DNA of 64,000 nt, taken from Burkholderia oklahomensis C6786 (GTDB lineage Bacteria; Pseudomonadota; Gammaproteobacteria; Burkholderiales; Burkholderiaceae). Each line of letters starts with the position of its first letter. Within the stretch, counting starts at the first letter, position 1. The position numbers were made by a program, and so were the translations under genes. This document shows positions 40,495 to 51,559 of the stretch, piece after piece. The notes below the pieces were generated by a model. The model made no database searches, was not told the origin of the DNA, and was given only the letters and a program-made list of their open reading frames with translations. The stretch is taken from assembly GCF_000959365.1 (NCBI RefSeq), contig NZ_CP009556.1, forward strand, positions 434,001-498,000. The letters run 5' to 3'.

Positions 40495-41209
40495 TATTTG
40501 GTGCACTGCAATTTCGAAATTACGTTTTCAGTGCATCCTCGCATTTTCAGCATTTCATCGAGCGCTCGCATCTTCTTAGGCGGTTTCGCTTCGATCAATC
40601 AGTTTGCATCTCTAATTAATTTCGCGAGGATCGACGTCGTCGACGAACGCCGATCGCACACGGCGTCGTTGCGAGCATGATGTCGCGTGTTCGAATCGGT
40701 ATCTCGGCGACATCGCCGAAACGCGGGATCGCTCGTCACGTCGCGGACGGTAGTTCGCGATCGCCGCCGGCATGGCGGGAACATCGCGGCGTCACGCAAC
40801 ATCACTCGTCACATCATCCGTATCCCGATCGTCTCACGCTTGAAGCGCGAGCCGGTGTGCTCGCCGAATGCGCATCTCGACGCATCATCCGCACGAGCGA
40901 AGCACATCGAACAGCGACACCGTTTCGGACATGCCCGCCGGACATTCGCCGTGCGCGAGCCGCGTGCCGTCAAGTCGACCCGGCGATTCTTCCGCTAGAA
41001 TGCGCTCGGCGGAACGAGCAGCGCCGAACGACAACCACAAGCTGCCCGCCGGCATGAGCCAATCCCCGCGATGGAACCCAGATGAGACTCGCGCGCGACA
41101 TCATTGAAGGCGGCGCGCCGCCGACCGGACAGACAATCGACGACGCGTCACCGCGTACGGCTCGCCGTGCGCGCGCGGCGCACGCACCCATGCGCGGATA
41201 CCCGTCGCG

Positions 41210-42610
41210 ATGAAACTGAAATTCAAGATCTTCCTGCTCGCGATCGTGCCCTTCCTCGTGACGATCGCGGCGATCGGCCTCGGCGTGCGCCAGCAGGCGA
41301 CCGTGCTCGCGCGCACGCAGCACGCGACGATCGAGGCCGCGTATCTGTCGAGCAAGGAAATCGAGCTCAAGCATTACGTCGACCTCGCGACGAGCGCGGT
41401 CGCGCCGCTGTACCAGGCGGGCCGCGACAACGCGCGCGACGACGCGCTGCTGCGCCAGCAGGCGCTCGCGATGCTGCAAAAGATGGAGTTCGGCCCCGAC
41501 GGCTACTTCTTCGTCTATGACCTGCACGGCAATTCGCTGATGCATCCGCGCGAGCCCGAACGGGTCGGACACAATTATTGGACGCTGCGCGATCCGCAAG
41601 GCTCGCTGACGATTCAGCAGCTGATTGCGGCCGCGTCGCGCGGCGGCGGTTACGTGCGCTACGTGTGGCAGCGTCCGTCGACGGGCAGGCTCGCGCCGAA
41701 GCTCGGCTACGTCGTTTCGCTGCCGCGCTGGGGCTGGATGGTCGGCACCGGCATCTATCTCGACGATGTCGACACCGCGCTTGCGCGGATCGACGAACGC
41801 GCATCGGCGAACATCGAACGCACGATGACTTGGCTCAGCACGATCGCGCTTGCGGGCGCCGCGGTGATCGCGCTGTGTGCGCTCGTGCTGAACGTCAGCG
41901 AGTCGCGCAGTGCGGACGCGAAGCTCAAGCGCCTCGCGCAGCAGGTCGTCGAATCGCAGGAGCAGGAGCGCGCGCGCCTCGCGCGCGAGCTGCACGACGG
42001 CATCAGCCAGATGATGGTGTCGGCGAAGCTGATGTTCGAATCGGCGCTCGAGCGCTTCACGCGCTTGCCGGCGCGCGAGAACGCGGCGGAAGCCGCGCTG
42101 TCGAAAGGCATCGCGCGGCTCGGCGACACGCTGCGCGAAGTGCGCCGCATCTCGCACGCGCTGCGCCCGACGATGCTCGACGACCTCGGACTCGCGGCCG
42201 CGCTCGAGCAACTGGTGCGCGAGCTCGGCGCGGAGACGGGCGTCGAGCTCGGCTTCACGCAGATCGATCACGGGGGCGCGCCGCCGCTGCCCGCCCCCGT
42301 GAAAACCGCGCTCTTCCGCATCGCGCAGGAAGCACTGACGAACATCCTGCGCCACGCGCACGCGACGCGTGCCGCCGTCGCGCTCGAAATGTCGTCGCGC
42401 GAAGTCGTGCTGACGATCGCCGACAACGGCCGCGGCTTCGACGCCGTGCGCGCGCAGGCGGACGCGCGCGGCGGCGTCGGCCTGCGCAACATGCGCGAGC
42501 GGCTCGACGCACTCGGCGGCACGCTCGCGATCAGCTCGCAAGTCGGACACACGGTCGTCGCCGCGCGCGTGCCGTTGTCCGGCGCCGCCTCCACAGGAAC
42601 CACGCGATGA
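41210..42610 (+). CDS. Membrane sensor histidine kinase, single Cache domain, NarX/UhpB type
   Basis: 466 aa. Helix 1 (FKIFLLAIVPFLVTIAAIGL) and helix 2 (WLSTIALAGAAVIALCALVL, about 210-230) flank a periplasmic single-Cache domain whose core (MEFGPDGYFFVYDLHGNSLMH, WGWMVGTGIYLDDV) typically binds small organic acids. The phospho-acceptor is in ERARLARELHDGISQMM (HisKA_3), and the ATPase has NILRHAHA and DNGRGFD. The stop overlaps the regulator start as ATGA. Signal and targets are unknown; the tonB locus lies divergently upstream. Confidence 0.9.
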   Translation: MKLKFKIFLLAIVPFLVTIAAIGLGVRQQATVLARTQHATIEAAYLSSKEIELKHYVDLATSAVAPLYQAGRDNARDDALLRQQALAMLQKMEFGPDGYFFVYDLHGNSLMHPREPERVGHNYWTLRDPQGSLTIQQLIAAASRGGGYVRYVWQRPSTGRLAPKLGYVVSLPRWGWMVGTGIYLDDVDTALARIDERASANIERTMTWLSTIALAGAAVIALCALVLNVSESRSADAKLKRLAQQVVESQEQERARLARELHDGISQMMVSAKLMFESALERFTRLPARENAAEAALSKGIARLGDTLREVRRISHALRPTMLDDLGLAAALEQLVRELGAETGVELGFTQIDHGGAPPLPAPVKTALFRIAQEALTNILRHAHATRAAVALEMSSREVVLTIADNGRGFDAVRAQADARGGVGLRNMRERLDALGGTLAISSQVGHTVVAARVPLSGAASTGTTR

Positions 42611-43254
42611 CCCCTGCCTCTTCCACGCCGCGCACCGCGCGCCTCTTGCTCGTCGACGACCATCCGCTCGTGCGCGACGGCCTCAAGATGCGCCTCGAAG
42701 CGGCGCCCGGCCTCGCCGTCGTCGGCGAAGCGGGCAATGCCGACGAAGCGCTCGCGCTCGCCGAATCGCTCGAACCCGATCTCGCGCTGATGGACATCGG
42801 CATGCAGGGGATGAACGGGATCGCGCTCGCGGGCGTCTTTCACGAACGCTTTCCGGCGATCCGCGTGCTGATGCTGTCGATGCACGACAACGTCGAATAC
42901 GTGACGCAGGCCGTGCGCGCGGGCGCGAGCGGCTATCTGCTGAAGGATTCGCCCGCGACCGAGATCGTTCGCGCGATCGGCGCGGTGCTCGCCGGGCAGA
43001 CGTTTTTCAGCGAGGGCCTTGCCGCGCGGATGATTCATGCAAGCGCGGAAGCGTCGCCGCTCGATCGGCTGACGCCGCGCGAGCGCGACATCCTCGATGC
43101 GCTCGCACAAGGGCTGTCGAGCAAGCAGATCGCGCAGCAGAACGGCCTGTCGGTGCGCACGGTCGAGACGCATCGGCTGAACCTGAAACGCAAGCTCGAT
43201 ATCGAGGGGCAGGCTGAGCTGATCAAGTTCGCGGTCGAGCATCGCCGGCGCTGA
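42607..43254 (+). CDS. LuxR/NarL-family response regulator
   Basis: 215 aa. The receiver domain has DDHPLVRDG acidic residues, phospho-Asp in DLALMDIGMQG and lysine in GYLLKDSP. The C-terminal LuxR helix-turn-helix reads LTPRERDILDALAQGLSSKQ then VRTVETHRLNLKRKL. It pairs with the overlapping kinase gene. Confidence 0.93.
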   Translation: MTPASSTPRTARLLLVDDHPLVRDGLKMRLEAAPGLAVVGEAGNADEALALAESLEPDLALMDIGMQGMNGIALAGVFHERFPAIRVLMLSMHDNVEYVTQAVRAGASGYLLKDSPATEIVRAIGAVLAGQTFFSEGLAARMIHASAEASPLDRLTPRERDILDALAQGLSSKQIAQQNGLSVRTVETHRLNLKRKLDIEGQAELIKFAVEHRRR

Positions 43255-43294
43255 GCGTCAGGCGCCGTGTGCAAGCAAGCGCGAGCAACGCAAC

Positions 43295-43322
43295 AAAAAA
43301 GGGCGCCGCGCGGCACCCTTTT
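43295..43322. terminator. Bidirectional Rho-independent terminator
   Basis: GGGCGCC and GGCACCC form a 7-bp stem (one G-U pair) with a GCGC loop, flanked by A6 on one side and T4 on the other. It separates the convergent response-regulator and MlaC-like genes. Confidence 0.75.
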
Positions 43323-43352
43323 GCATGACGAATGCCGGACCGGCCAGCGCGC

Positions 43353-43949
43353 TCAGTTCGTGCGCGCGTTGTGCTTCGTCAGGAATGCGATCAGACCGTC
43401 GATGCCGCCCTGCGCGAGCTGTGCCTTGAACTGGCCCTGGTAGACCTGGATCAGCCACGCGCCCGACATGTCGATGTCGTAGATCTTCCAGTCGTTGCCG
43501 ATCTTGCCGAGCCGGTAGCCGACCGACTGGCTGTCGCCCGGCGTCGTCACCGTCGAGCGCACGAGCGCGTCGGCGCCGCCCGCACCCGCTGCCTTGAACG
43601 AGAACTTCGCGTCCTGACTGCCGAGCTGCGCGAGCGATGCCGCGTACGTGCGCGTCATCAGGATCCGGAACTGCTTGTACAGCTCTTGCTGTTGCTGCGG
43701 CGTCGCCTGCTTCCACGCGTCGCCGACGGCGATGCGCGTCGTGCGCTCGAAGTTCGTCGCGGGCAGGAAGCGCGCTTCGACGATCTGCGTGATCTTCGCC
43801 ATGTCGCCGCCGCGCGCGGCGGGGTCCGCCTTCATCGCGCCGACGGTGCCCTCGACGGCGTCCTTGACCACCTCGACGGGCGCGGTTTGAGCGAATGCCG
43901 AAACGGACACGACGGCCGCGGCCACAAAAGCAAACAGATGACGTTTCAT
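43353..43949 (-). CDS. MlaC/Ttg2D-family periplasmic phospholipid-binding protein
   Basis: 198 aa with a signal peptide (MKRHLFAFVAAAVVSVSAFA). The MlaC fold is recognisable from LPATNFERTTRIAVGDAWK, QQQQELYKQFRILMTRTYA and WKIYDIDMSGAWLIQVYQ. MlaC carries phospholipids between membranes with the MlaFEDB ABC complex, but no other mla genes are nearby, so this is a stand-alone paralogue. Confidence 0.88.
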   Translation of the reverse strand: MKRHLFAFVAAAVVSVSAFAQTAPVEVVKDAVEGTVGAMKADPAARGGDMAKITQIVEARFLPATNFERTTRIAVGDAWKQATPQQQQELYKQFRILMTRTYAASLAQLGSQDAKFSFKAAGAGGADALVRSTVTTPGDSQSVGYRLGKIGNDWKIYDIDMSGAWLIQVYQGQFKAQLAQGGIDGLIAFLTKHNARTN

Positions 43950-44251
43950 GCGTGTATCGAACCTGGAAGAGAAGAAGCCGGACGCGGCACGGCGCCGGCG
44001 CAGACGAGACAGTATACCGAGCTTGGCGCGCTCGCGCGGCGCCGTGACGGTCTGTTACCGAATAGGCGAAATACTTACGATGCGGCTCGATGCGGCTGGC
44101 GGCGCGGCGCATGCCGCCGTCGCCGACGCGCGCGAACGTGCGTGCGCGGCCGATCGACGCATGCCGTCGCGATCCGCCCGCGACGCGCGCTCGCCTCGCC
44201 GTCGCCGGCCGGGCTTTCCGACGCCCGCCGCCTAGCGACGACGCGCGGCGC
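43950..44251. other. Intergenic region upstream of mlaC-like gene
   Basis: 302 bases holding the promoter of the MlaC-like gene. No terminator for the gene ending at 44252 is apparent, and no small gene is convincing. Confidence 0.4.
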
Positions 44252-45016
44252 TCACGCGTCGAGGCAGCAGGAGAGGCTCATCTCGAAGTAACGGAAGCTG
44301 CGCTCGATGCCGGCCGCGACGTCGCGCACCTGCTCGGTGCTCGGCGATTGGCCGAGGATCGTCGCGACGATGTCGAGCGCTTCCCACGGATGCTTGTCGT
44401 CGTAGCTCGAATGCAGCTTCAGCCAGCGCATCGCACGGCCGCGCACCGCCTCGGCGAAGCCGCGCTCGTAGACGTCCGAGCGGCACAGGTCCGCGCTCCA
44501 TTCGCCCGTCACGCCCTCGATCGCATAGTTGGTCGCCGCGATGCTCGCCGCGAGCGAATCCGCACTGCTGCTCTTCCAGCACCAATGGCTGAGCGCGAGC
44601 GCGGGAGGCGGGCTGTCGCCGTCGATCAGCTGCCGGCGCGGCACGCCGCTCGCTTCCGCCCAGTTGACCCAATGCTCGACGTGGTTCAGCTCGACGCGAA
44701 TGTTGCGGATCAGGTAGCGGCGCGCCTTCTCTTCGCCCGACGAGTTCGGGCCGTTCGCCTTCAGCAGGTTCATCGACATGTACTTCGGGAACTGCTCGAC
44801 GACGGGCCAGCCGTTCACGAAGAACCCGGCCAGTTGCCGCGGCGCGAGACGGCCGTCGCGCATCAATGAGAAGACTTCGTGGAAGCGTACCCGATCGCGC
44901 GCTTCCCGCACCGTGCCGACCACGTCCTGTAGCCAGTGTGGATAGCTCCCGATATCCATCAAATCGCCGTCGCGTTCAAAAGGGATATGCAATTTCCTCT
45001 CCTTAGATAAAGTCAT
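44252..45016 (-). CDS. Haem-oxygenase-like diiron enzyme (TenA/PqqC/CADD/UndA superfamily)
   Basis: 254 aa, all-helical by pattern. It has the ligand set of haem-oxygenase-like diiron oxidases: E74 (VVEQFP), E109 with H112 (VELNHVEHW), E167 (YAIEGVTGEW) and H202, D206, H209 (LHSSYDDKH). This ExxH...E...HxxxDxxH pattern matches UndA/CADD-type enzymes. Known members make alkenes, nitro or N-hydroxy groups, or pABA, so the exact reaction cannot be named. It starts only 9 bp after the GGDEF/EAL gene and is probably co-transcribed, an unexpected pairing. Confidence 0.8.
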   Translation of the reverse strand: MTLSKERKLHIPFERDGDLMDIGSYPHWLQDVVGTVREARDRVRFHEVFSLMRDGRLAPRQLAGFFVNGWPVVEQFPKYMSMNLLKANGPNSSGEEKARRYLIRNIRVELNHVEHWVNWAEASGVPRRQLIDGDSPPPALALSHWCWKSSSADSLAASIAATNYAIEGVTGEWSADLCRSDVYERGFAEAVRGRAMRWLKLHSSYDDKHPWEALDIVATILGQSPSTEQVRDVAAGIERSFRYFEMSLSCCLDA

Positions 45017-45025
45017 CGAACCACG

Positions 45026-47470
45026 TCAATAGCCGCCTTCACGCCAAGGCGAAGGCTTGGCAAAGAAATATCCCTGGCAGAAATCGATGCCGAGCTCGCG
45101 CAGCATGCCGAGCTCGACATCGGATTCGACATGCTCGGCGACGGTGTTGCAACGCATCGAGTGCGCGACTTCGTTGATCGCGCTGACGACGCCGTAGCTC
45201 ACCCGGTCCGACATCATGTTCGACACGAACTCGCCGTCGATCTTCAGGTAATCGATCGGCAAGTTGCGCAGATAGCGGAACGACGACATGCCCGCGCCGA
45301 AATCGTCCAGCGCGAAGCGACAACCGATCGTGCGCAGCTCGCTCATGAAGCGCGATGCGAGCTCGAGATTCTTCACGGCGATCGTTTCGGTGATCTCGAA
45401 GCAGATCACCGAAGGCTCGAGACCGGAGCTCAGCAGCTCGGCGATCACGAATTCGACAAAGCGCTCGTCGGAGATCGACGCCCCCGACAGATTCACGTTG
45501 TACTCGTGGTACTCGCGCGTCCGCAGCGCGCTCAGCTTGCGGAACACCGTGCGGATCACCCAGCGGTCGATGAGGCCCATCAGCCCGTAGCGCTCGGCGG
45601 CCGGCAGGAACGCGGCGGGCGAAATGTCGCGGCCCGCGCCGTCCGTCATCCGCAGCAGCACTTCCGCGCGCTCGGGAATCCGCGAGTCGGGGCGCGTGTG
45701 GACGATCGGCTGCACGAACAGGCGGAAGCCGTCGGTTTCGAGCGCGGTCTTGATGCGCCGGCTCCACTGCACGTCGCCGACGTGGCGCGCCTGCTGCAGA
45801 TCGCTCGGATCCGCGAGCTGGATGCGATTGCGGCCGCGCTCCTTCGCGATGTAGCACGCGATGTCGGCGAGCTTGACGGCCATCTCGAGATTGCGCGGCG
45901 CCTTGCAGAGCTCGAGCACGCCGATGCTGACGCTGACCGTGAAGCGCTCGCCTTCCCACAGGAACACGAAATCCTCGAGACTGCGGCGCAGCCGCTCGGC
46001 CTTGTTCTTCGACGGCCACGAGCCCGCGCCGTGCGGCAGCAGCACGCCGAACTCGTCGCCGCCGAGCCGCGCGAGCACATCCTCGTCGTCGAGGCAGTTC
46101 TGGAAGCGCTGCGTGACTTCGCGCAGCATCGCGTCGCCGGCCGCGTGGCCGCACGTGTCGTTGATCTCCTTGAAGCGGTCGAGATCGAGCATCAGCAGCA
46201 TCGAATCCGCGCGATCCTTGCCGGACGTCGCGTCGGCGAGCGCGATTTCGAGACGGCGCTCGAACTCGACGCGGTTCACGAGCCCCGTCAGCACGTCGTG
46301 CGTCGCCTGCCAGGCAAGGCTCTCGAGGAACTGCTGCTCGCGCGTCATGTTGCGCAGGATCAGCACGTAGCCGATGTGGCCGTGCACGCGGTCGCCCATT
46401 TCCGAGATGGTTGTCTGCACAACGATCTTCGAATGATCGCGGCGCAGCAGATGCACCTCGCGCTTGATCGGCGTGCGCACGTCGCGCGCCCAGAATTCGT
46501 CGACGATGTCGACCGCGAGCCCCGTCTCCTTGTCGAGCAGCATCAGTACGCTCGACACCGGCGCGCCGACGCACGCGGCCGCCGAATAGCCGAGCAGCTG
46601 CTCGGCCGCGTTGTTGATGAAGTCGACGTTCTTCGCGAGCCCGACGGTGATCACCGCCTCCGCGACCGAACTCAGCGCGGCCTCGGCGAACGCCTCGCTG
46701 CGATCGAGCGCGTACTGGATCGACAGCCGTTGCAGCGCGGCCTTGCGCGCCCAGACGAGCGCGAGATACATCAGGAACAGCGACGCGGCGAAATAGCAGA
46801 CGAGCAGCAGTGCGACGCTCGAGCGGAACTCGTCGCTGAACGCCTTCGAGAAGCGATCGGGCAGCCCGGACACACGCTCGTTGATGTCCCACGCGCGATG
46901 CTCGAGCTCCTTCACGCGCGGATCGTCGCGATGACCGCTGCTGACGAGCGCGTGCAGCTGGCTCGCGACATTGCGGAATTCCGCCAGCTCGACGTCCGCC
47001 TGCATCCAGCACTGCAGCGCATAGTTGATCTTCGCGACCCAGCTGAGCGCGGGCAGCAGCCATGCGGCCGCCGTCGCGTCGGTCGGATCGATGCCGCTCG
47101 CGATGATCGCCTCGCGCGCGGTCGCGCGATCGGGCGGCTTGCGCTGCAGCGCGGTGCGCGCGAGGCTCAGGCGATACGGCTTGTCGATCGCGGCCTCGTA
47201 GAGCTGGTACGCATGCTCGTCGCCCGTCTCCGCGTAGCGGATCAGATAGATGACCGCGTCCTTCTGCGACTTCGACCACGTGCTCTCGCCGCCGATGTAG
47301 ACCCGCAGGAAGGACACCACCGTGAGACTCACGATCACGACGCATACGAGCACCGACACCATCAGCAGGATCGGCCATACGTCGAGCGCCGGCCTCAGCT
47401 CGGCCGCCTGGCCACTCCCGTCATTCAAGCCGAGCGCCTGTTCGCGCATGCTGGAAGTCCCGTTCATCAT
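45026..47470 (-). CDS. Membrane GGDEF-EAL protein with PAS domain
   Basis: About 814 aa; two adjacent ATGs (47470, 47467) follow GAGGCAAGG. Two helices (WPILLMVSVLVCVVIVSLTV and VALLLVCYFAASLFLMYLAL) enclose a periplasmic sensor region, then a PAS domain, GGDEF (ARLGGDEFGVLL, intact active site) and EAL domain. The EAL motif reads EVLLR, a tolerated variant, and the catalytic residues in NLSGASIS, FEITET, DDFGAG and YLKIDG remain. It can probably make or break cyclic-di-GMP depending on signal. Confidence 0.9.
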   Translation of the reverse strand: MMNGTSSMREQALGLNDGSGQAAELRPALDVWPILLMVSVLVCVVIVSLTVVSFLRVYIGGESTWSKSQKDAVIYLIRYAETGDEHAYQLYEAAIDKPYRLSLARTALQRKPPDRATAREAIIASGIDPTDATAAAWLLPALSWVAKINYALQCWMQADVELAEFRNVASQLHALVSSGHRDDPRVKELEHRAWDINERVSGLPDRFSKAFSDEFRSSVALLLVCYFAASLFLMYLALVWARKAALQRLSIQYALDRSEAFAEAALSSVAEAVITVGLAKNVDFINNAAEQLLGYSAAACVGAPVSSVLMLLDKETGLAVDIVDEFWARDVRTPIKREVHLLRRDHSKIVVQTTISEMGDRVHGHIGYVLILRNMTREQQFLESLAWQATHDVLTGLVNRVEFERRLEIALADATSGKDRADSMLLMLDLDRFKEINDTCGHAAGDAMLREVTQRFQNCLDDEDVLARLGGDEFGVLLPHGAGSWPSKNKAERLRRSLEDFVFLWEGERFTVSVSIGVLELCKAPRNLEMAVKLADIACYIAKERGRNRIQLADPSDLQQARHVGDVQWSRRIKTALETDGFRLFVQPIVHTRPDSRIPERAEVLLRMTDGAGRDISPAAFLPAAERYGLMGLIDRWVIRTVFRKLSALRTREYHEYNVNLSGASISDERFVEFVIAELLSSGLEPSVICFEITETIAVKNLELASRFMSELRTIGCRFALDDFGAGMSSFRYLRNLPIDYLKIDGEFVSNMMSDRVSYGVVSAINEVAHSMRCNTVAEHVESDVELGMLRELGIDFCQGYFFAKPSPWREGGY

Positions 47471-47780
47471 CCACCTTGCCTCAGCCCCGCCGCCGCGCCG
47501 CTTCGTCGCGGCGGTCACGTATTCCCCCGGCGCGCGCAAACGCCGGAAACAAACCGGCGGCGACCCGTTGCCGGTCCGCCGCCAGATGCTCGATGCGTGG
47601 CCTGTCCCGCTGTTCCTCGCGGAGGTCTTGCGTAAACTGGCCGTCTTGCGCACATTCGTCTGCTCGTCGCGTTACATATGAAGCGTTTGCATGAATGCAC
47701 GCGCGCGGCCGCCCGCGCAAGCGGCCGCGCAATCGTCGGATAATCATACGACGCGCGGCGTGCCACCGCTCGACCTTCTT
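47471..47780. other. Gap between lipase gene and GGDEF-EAL gene
   Basis: 310 bases. In most Burkholderia the lipase foldase gene would lie here; no trace of one is visible. The stretch should hold the promoter for the GGDEF-EAL gene. No terminator with a clear T-run was found. Confidence 0.5.
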
Positions 47781-49728
<1,948 letters not shown>

Positions 49729-49799
49729 TTGTCAGTCAACCTAAGTGTTTCAAACGCGCGCCGGCCGGACCGGCCGCGCTTCCTGCTCCGTCTCGTCCG

Positions 49800-50198
49800 T
49801 CAGTCCGCCGTCGCCGCGACGCGGCTCTGCCACCAGACGAACAGCGGCGCGCCGACGATCTCGAGTACGGTAAAGCCGATGAACGGCGGGAACGGTGCGC
49901 CGAGCGACACGAGCGAGATCAGCCGGCCGATTCCGCCGACGAAGATCATCGTCCACAGCGCGCGGAACAGCACGCCGTTGCGCTCGATGTTCGGGATCGT
50001 GTAGAACGCGCCGAGCCCGAGCCCGAACCAGACGCCCGCGTAGAAGCGCAGATTGCTGTCGAGCGTCGCATCGGCGGGCAGTGCGACGCCGAGCGACGCG
50101 TACAGCGGATCGTGGATGCCCATCATGCCGAGCGCGCCGGTGACGACCGGCACGGCCGCGAGAATCGCGGTGGCGATTTGCAGAATGCGTTTGCTCAT
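49800..50198 (-). CDS. Small membrane protein, DUF4345-like
   Basis: 132 aa with four predicted helices (QIATAILAAVPVVTGALGMM, FYAGVWFGLGLGAFYTI, RALWTMIFVGGIGRLISLV, IGFTVLEIVGAPLFVWW), a layout typical of the uncharacterised DUF4345 family. It starts 38 bp after the outer-membrane protein gene, so it may be the next gene of the polyketide/Lol operon. Function unknown. Confidence 0.8.
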   Translation of the reverse strand: MSKRILQIATAILAAVPVVTGALGMMGIHDPLYASLGVALPADATLDSNLRFYAGVWFGLGLGAFYTIPNIERNGVLFRALWTMIFVGGIGRLISLVSLGAPFPPFIGFTVLEIVGAPLFVWWQSRVAATAD

Positions 50199-50236
50199 CG
50201 TATGGTGGCCCTTGTTATTGGACGATTGACGACGTC

Positions 50237-51559
50237 TTATTGATAAAAAATGCCCAGCACCTGAACGCTGCTCGCTTCCGGCATCGCGCCGAAGCGGCTC
50301 CACGACGGTCCCGTCTGCCGCAGGAACTGCACGGCGACGTCGAACTTGTCGAAGCGCCGCCGCAGCTCCACCCAGTACTGCCGCCCCGCGCCGAGATCGA
50401 GCTGTGCGAAGCCCGTCAGGTCGAGGCGGCGCACGAACACGTTGCGCCACGCGGCCATCAGGAACAGCCCGTGCCGCGACGGCAGTTCCTGCGCGGCGAT
50501 CGACGTGCGCACCGCGCGGCCCCATGCATACGGATCGCGCGCCTGCAGCGCGCGCCACTGCGATGCGGTCGCGCCGCCGCTGTTGCTCTGCAGTTCCGCC
50601 GTCAACGACAGGTCGACCGGCAGCGTCCACGTGAAGCCGACCGCCGAGCGCGTGCGAAACGCACGATCCCGGTTGCCGCCGCCCGTCGCGGCGCCGATCA
50701 GCGACGGCCGCCAGCCGCCCGTCCATTCCGCGTATGCGACGACCGCATTGCCGAGCAACACGCTCAGATTCTGCCCGAACTGCGGCGACTGCCCGCTCTC
50801 GCCGTACAGCACCCACTGCGGCTGGATCGCCGGCGTGATCCGCTGACTGCCGACGAGCATCCAGCGATCGACGCCGTTGGTGCGCTGCAGGTCCGACGAC
50901 GCGAACGGATCGCCCGGCACGCTGCGGCTCGCGAGCCGCGGCGACAGCATCAGCGCGATCGAGCCCGAGTCCCACACGCGCTGTGCACGCACGCCGACGC
51001 TGCCGAGCCGGTTCGTGTGGCGGCTGTCCGGATCGGGCGGCACGTCGAGGCTCACCGCGCCCGCCTTGAAGAAATCGGTCGGGTTGTAGCCGATCGCCGC
51101 ACCGATGCGCTCGTTGATCCGACCCGCATCGATCGCCAGCAGCGGCGAAGGCTTCCAGCTCGCATACGCCTCCTTCACGAGCATCACGTCGCGGTGCGAC
51201 GCCGCGCCGGACGACAGCGGATCGAAACGGTCGAACCGCATCGCGAAGTTCATGTTCAGCGTCGGCGTCAATGCATGCTCGAACTGGAATTCGAGCGATA
51301 GCTGATTACGCCACGATGAAGCGGCATCGCGATCGTCGCTCCAGCGCACTGCATCCTGCACGCTGAACTTCCACGGCCGCGCCGTTTCCGGCGCGGCAAC
51401 AGGCGTCGCGTCCGCGAGATCGAGCGCGGCATTCGTCGCGTCGTTCGCCGCCTCCTTCGCGGCGTCCGCGTCGCCGGCATCGGCGGCGCGCGACGGCATC
51501 GCCGCCGATGCCGCCGCCGCGACCGCGCAAATCAGGATCGCCAACGATCTGCGCGTCAT
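50237..51559 (-). CDS. Outer-membrane beta-barrel protein of the lipid-export operon
   Basis: 440 aa with a signal peptide ending PSRAADA. The body is rich in alternating beta strands and aromatic girdle residues (SLEFQFEHALTPTLNMNFAM, RLGSVGVRAQRVWDSGSIAL, QYWVELRRRFDKFDVAVQFL) and ends in an aromatic terminus (GIFYQ), as outer-membrane barrels do. The start overlaps the LolA-like stop as ATGA, so it probably receives or inserts whatever that carrier brings. I cannot name the family with certainty; it resembles barrels that accompany LolA-like proteins in other lipid-export clusters. Confidence 0.8.
   Translation of the reverse strand: MTRRSLAILICAVAAAASAAMPSRAADAGDADAAKEAANDATNAALDLADATPVAAPETARPWKFSVQDAVRWSDDRDAASSWRNQLSLEFQFEHALTPTLNMNFAMRFDRFDPLSSGAASHRDVMLVKEAYASWKPSPLLAIDAGRINERIGAAIGYNPTDFFKAGAVSLDVPPDPDSRHTNRLGSVGVRAQRVWDSGSIALMLSPRLASRSVPGDPFASSDLQRTNGVDRWMLVGSQRITPAIQPQWVLYGESGQSPQFGQNLSVLLGNAVVAYAEWTGGWRPSLIGAATGGGNRDRAFRTRSAVGFTWTLPVDLSLTAELQSNSGGATASQWRALQARDPYAWGRAVRTSIAAQELPSRHGLFLMAAWRNVFVRRLDLTGFAQLDLGAGRQYWVELRRRFDKFDVAVQFLRQTGPSWSRFGAMPEASSVQVLGIFYQ

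Larger units (their letters stand above)
40006..41209. other. Long AT-rich non-coding region upstream of tonB
   Basis: 1.2 kb between divergent tonB and the sensor-kinase gene. From about 40080 to 40640 the GC content falls well below that of its surroundings; the rest is GC-rich again. Open frames here are short with atypical composition and no ribosome sites. I see operator-like repeats (listed separately) and nothing like a tRNA. It may hold regulatory sites, a small RNA or a relic of transferred DNA. Confidence 0.55.

Noticed and set aside
40498..41107. Several short open frames in the AT-rich region upstream of tonB
   Set aside because: No ribosome sites, mixed frames and no recognisable protein features.
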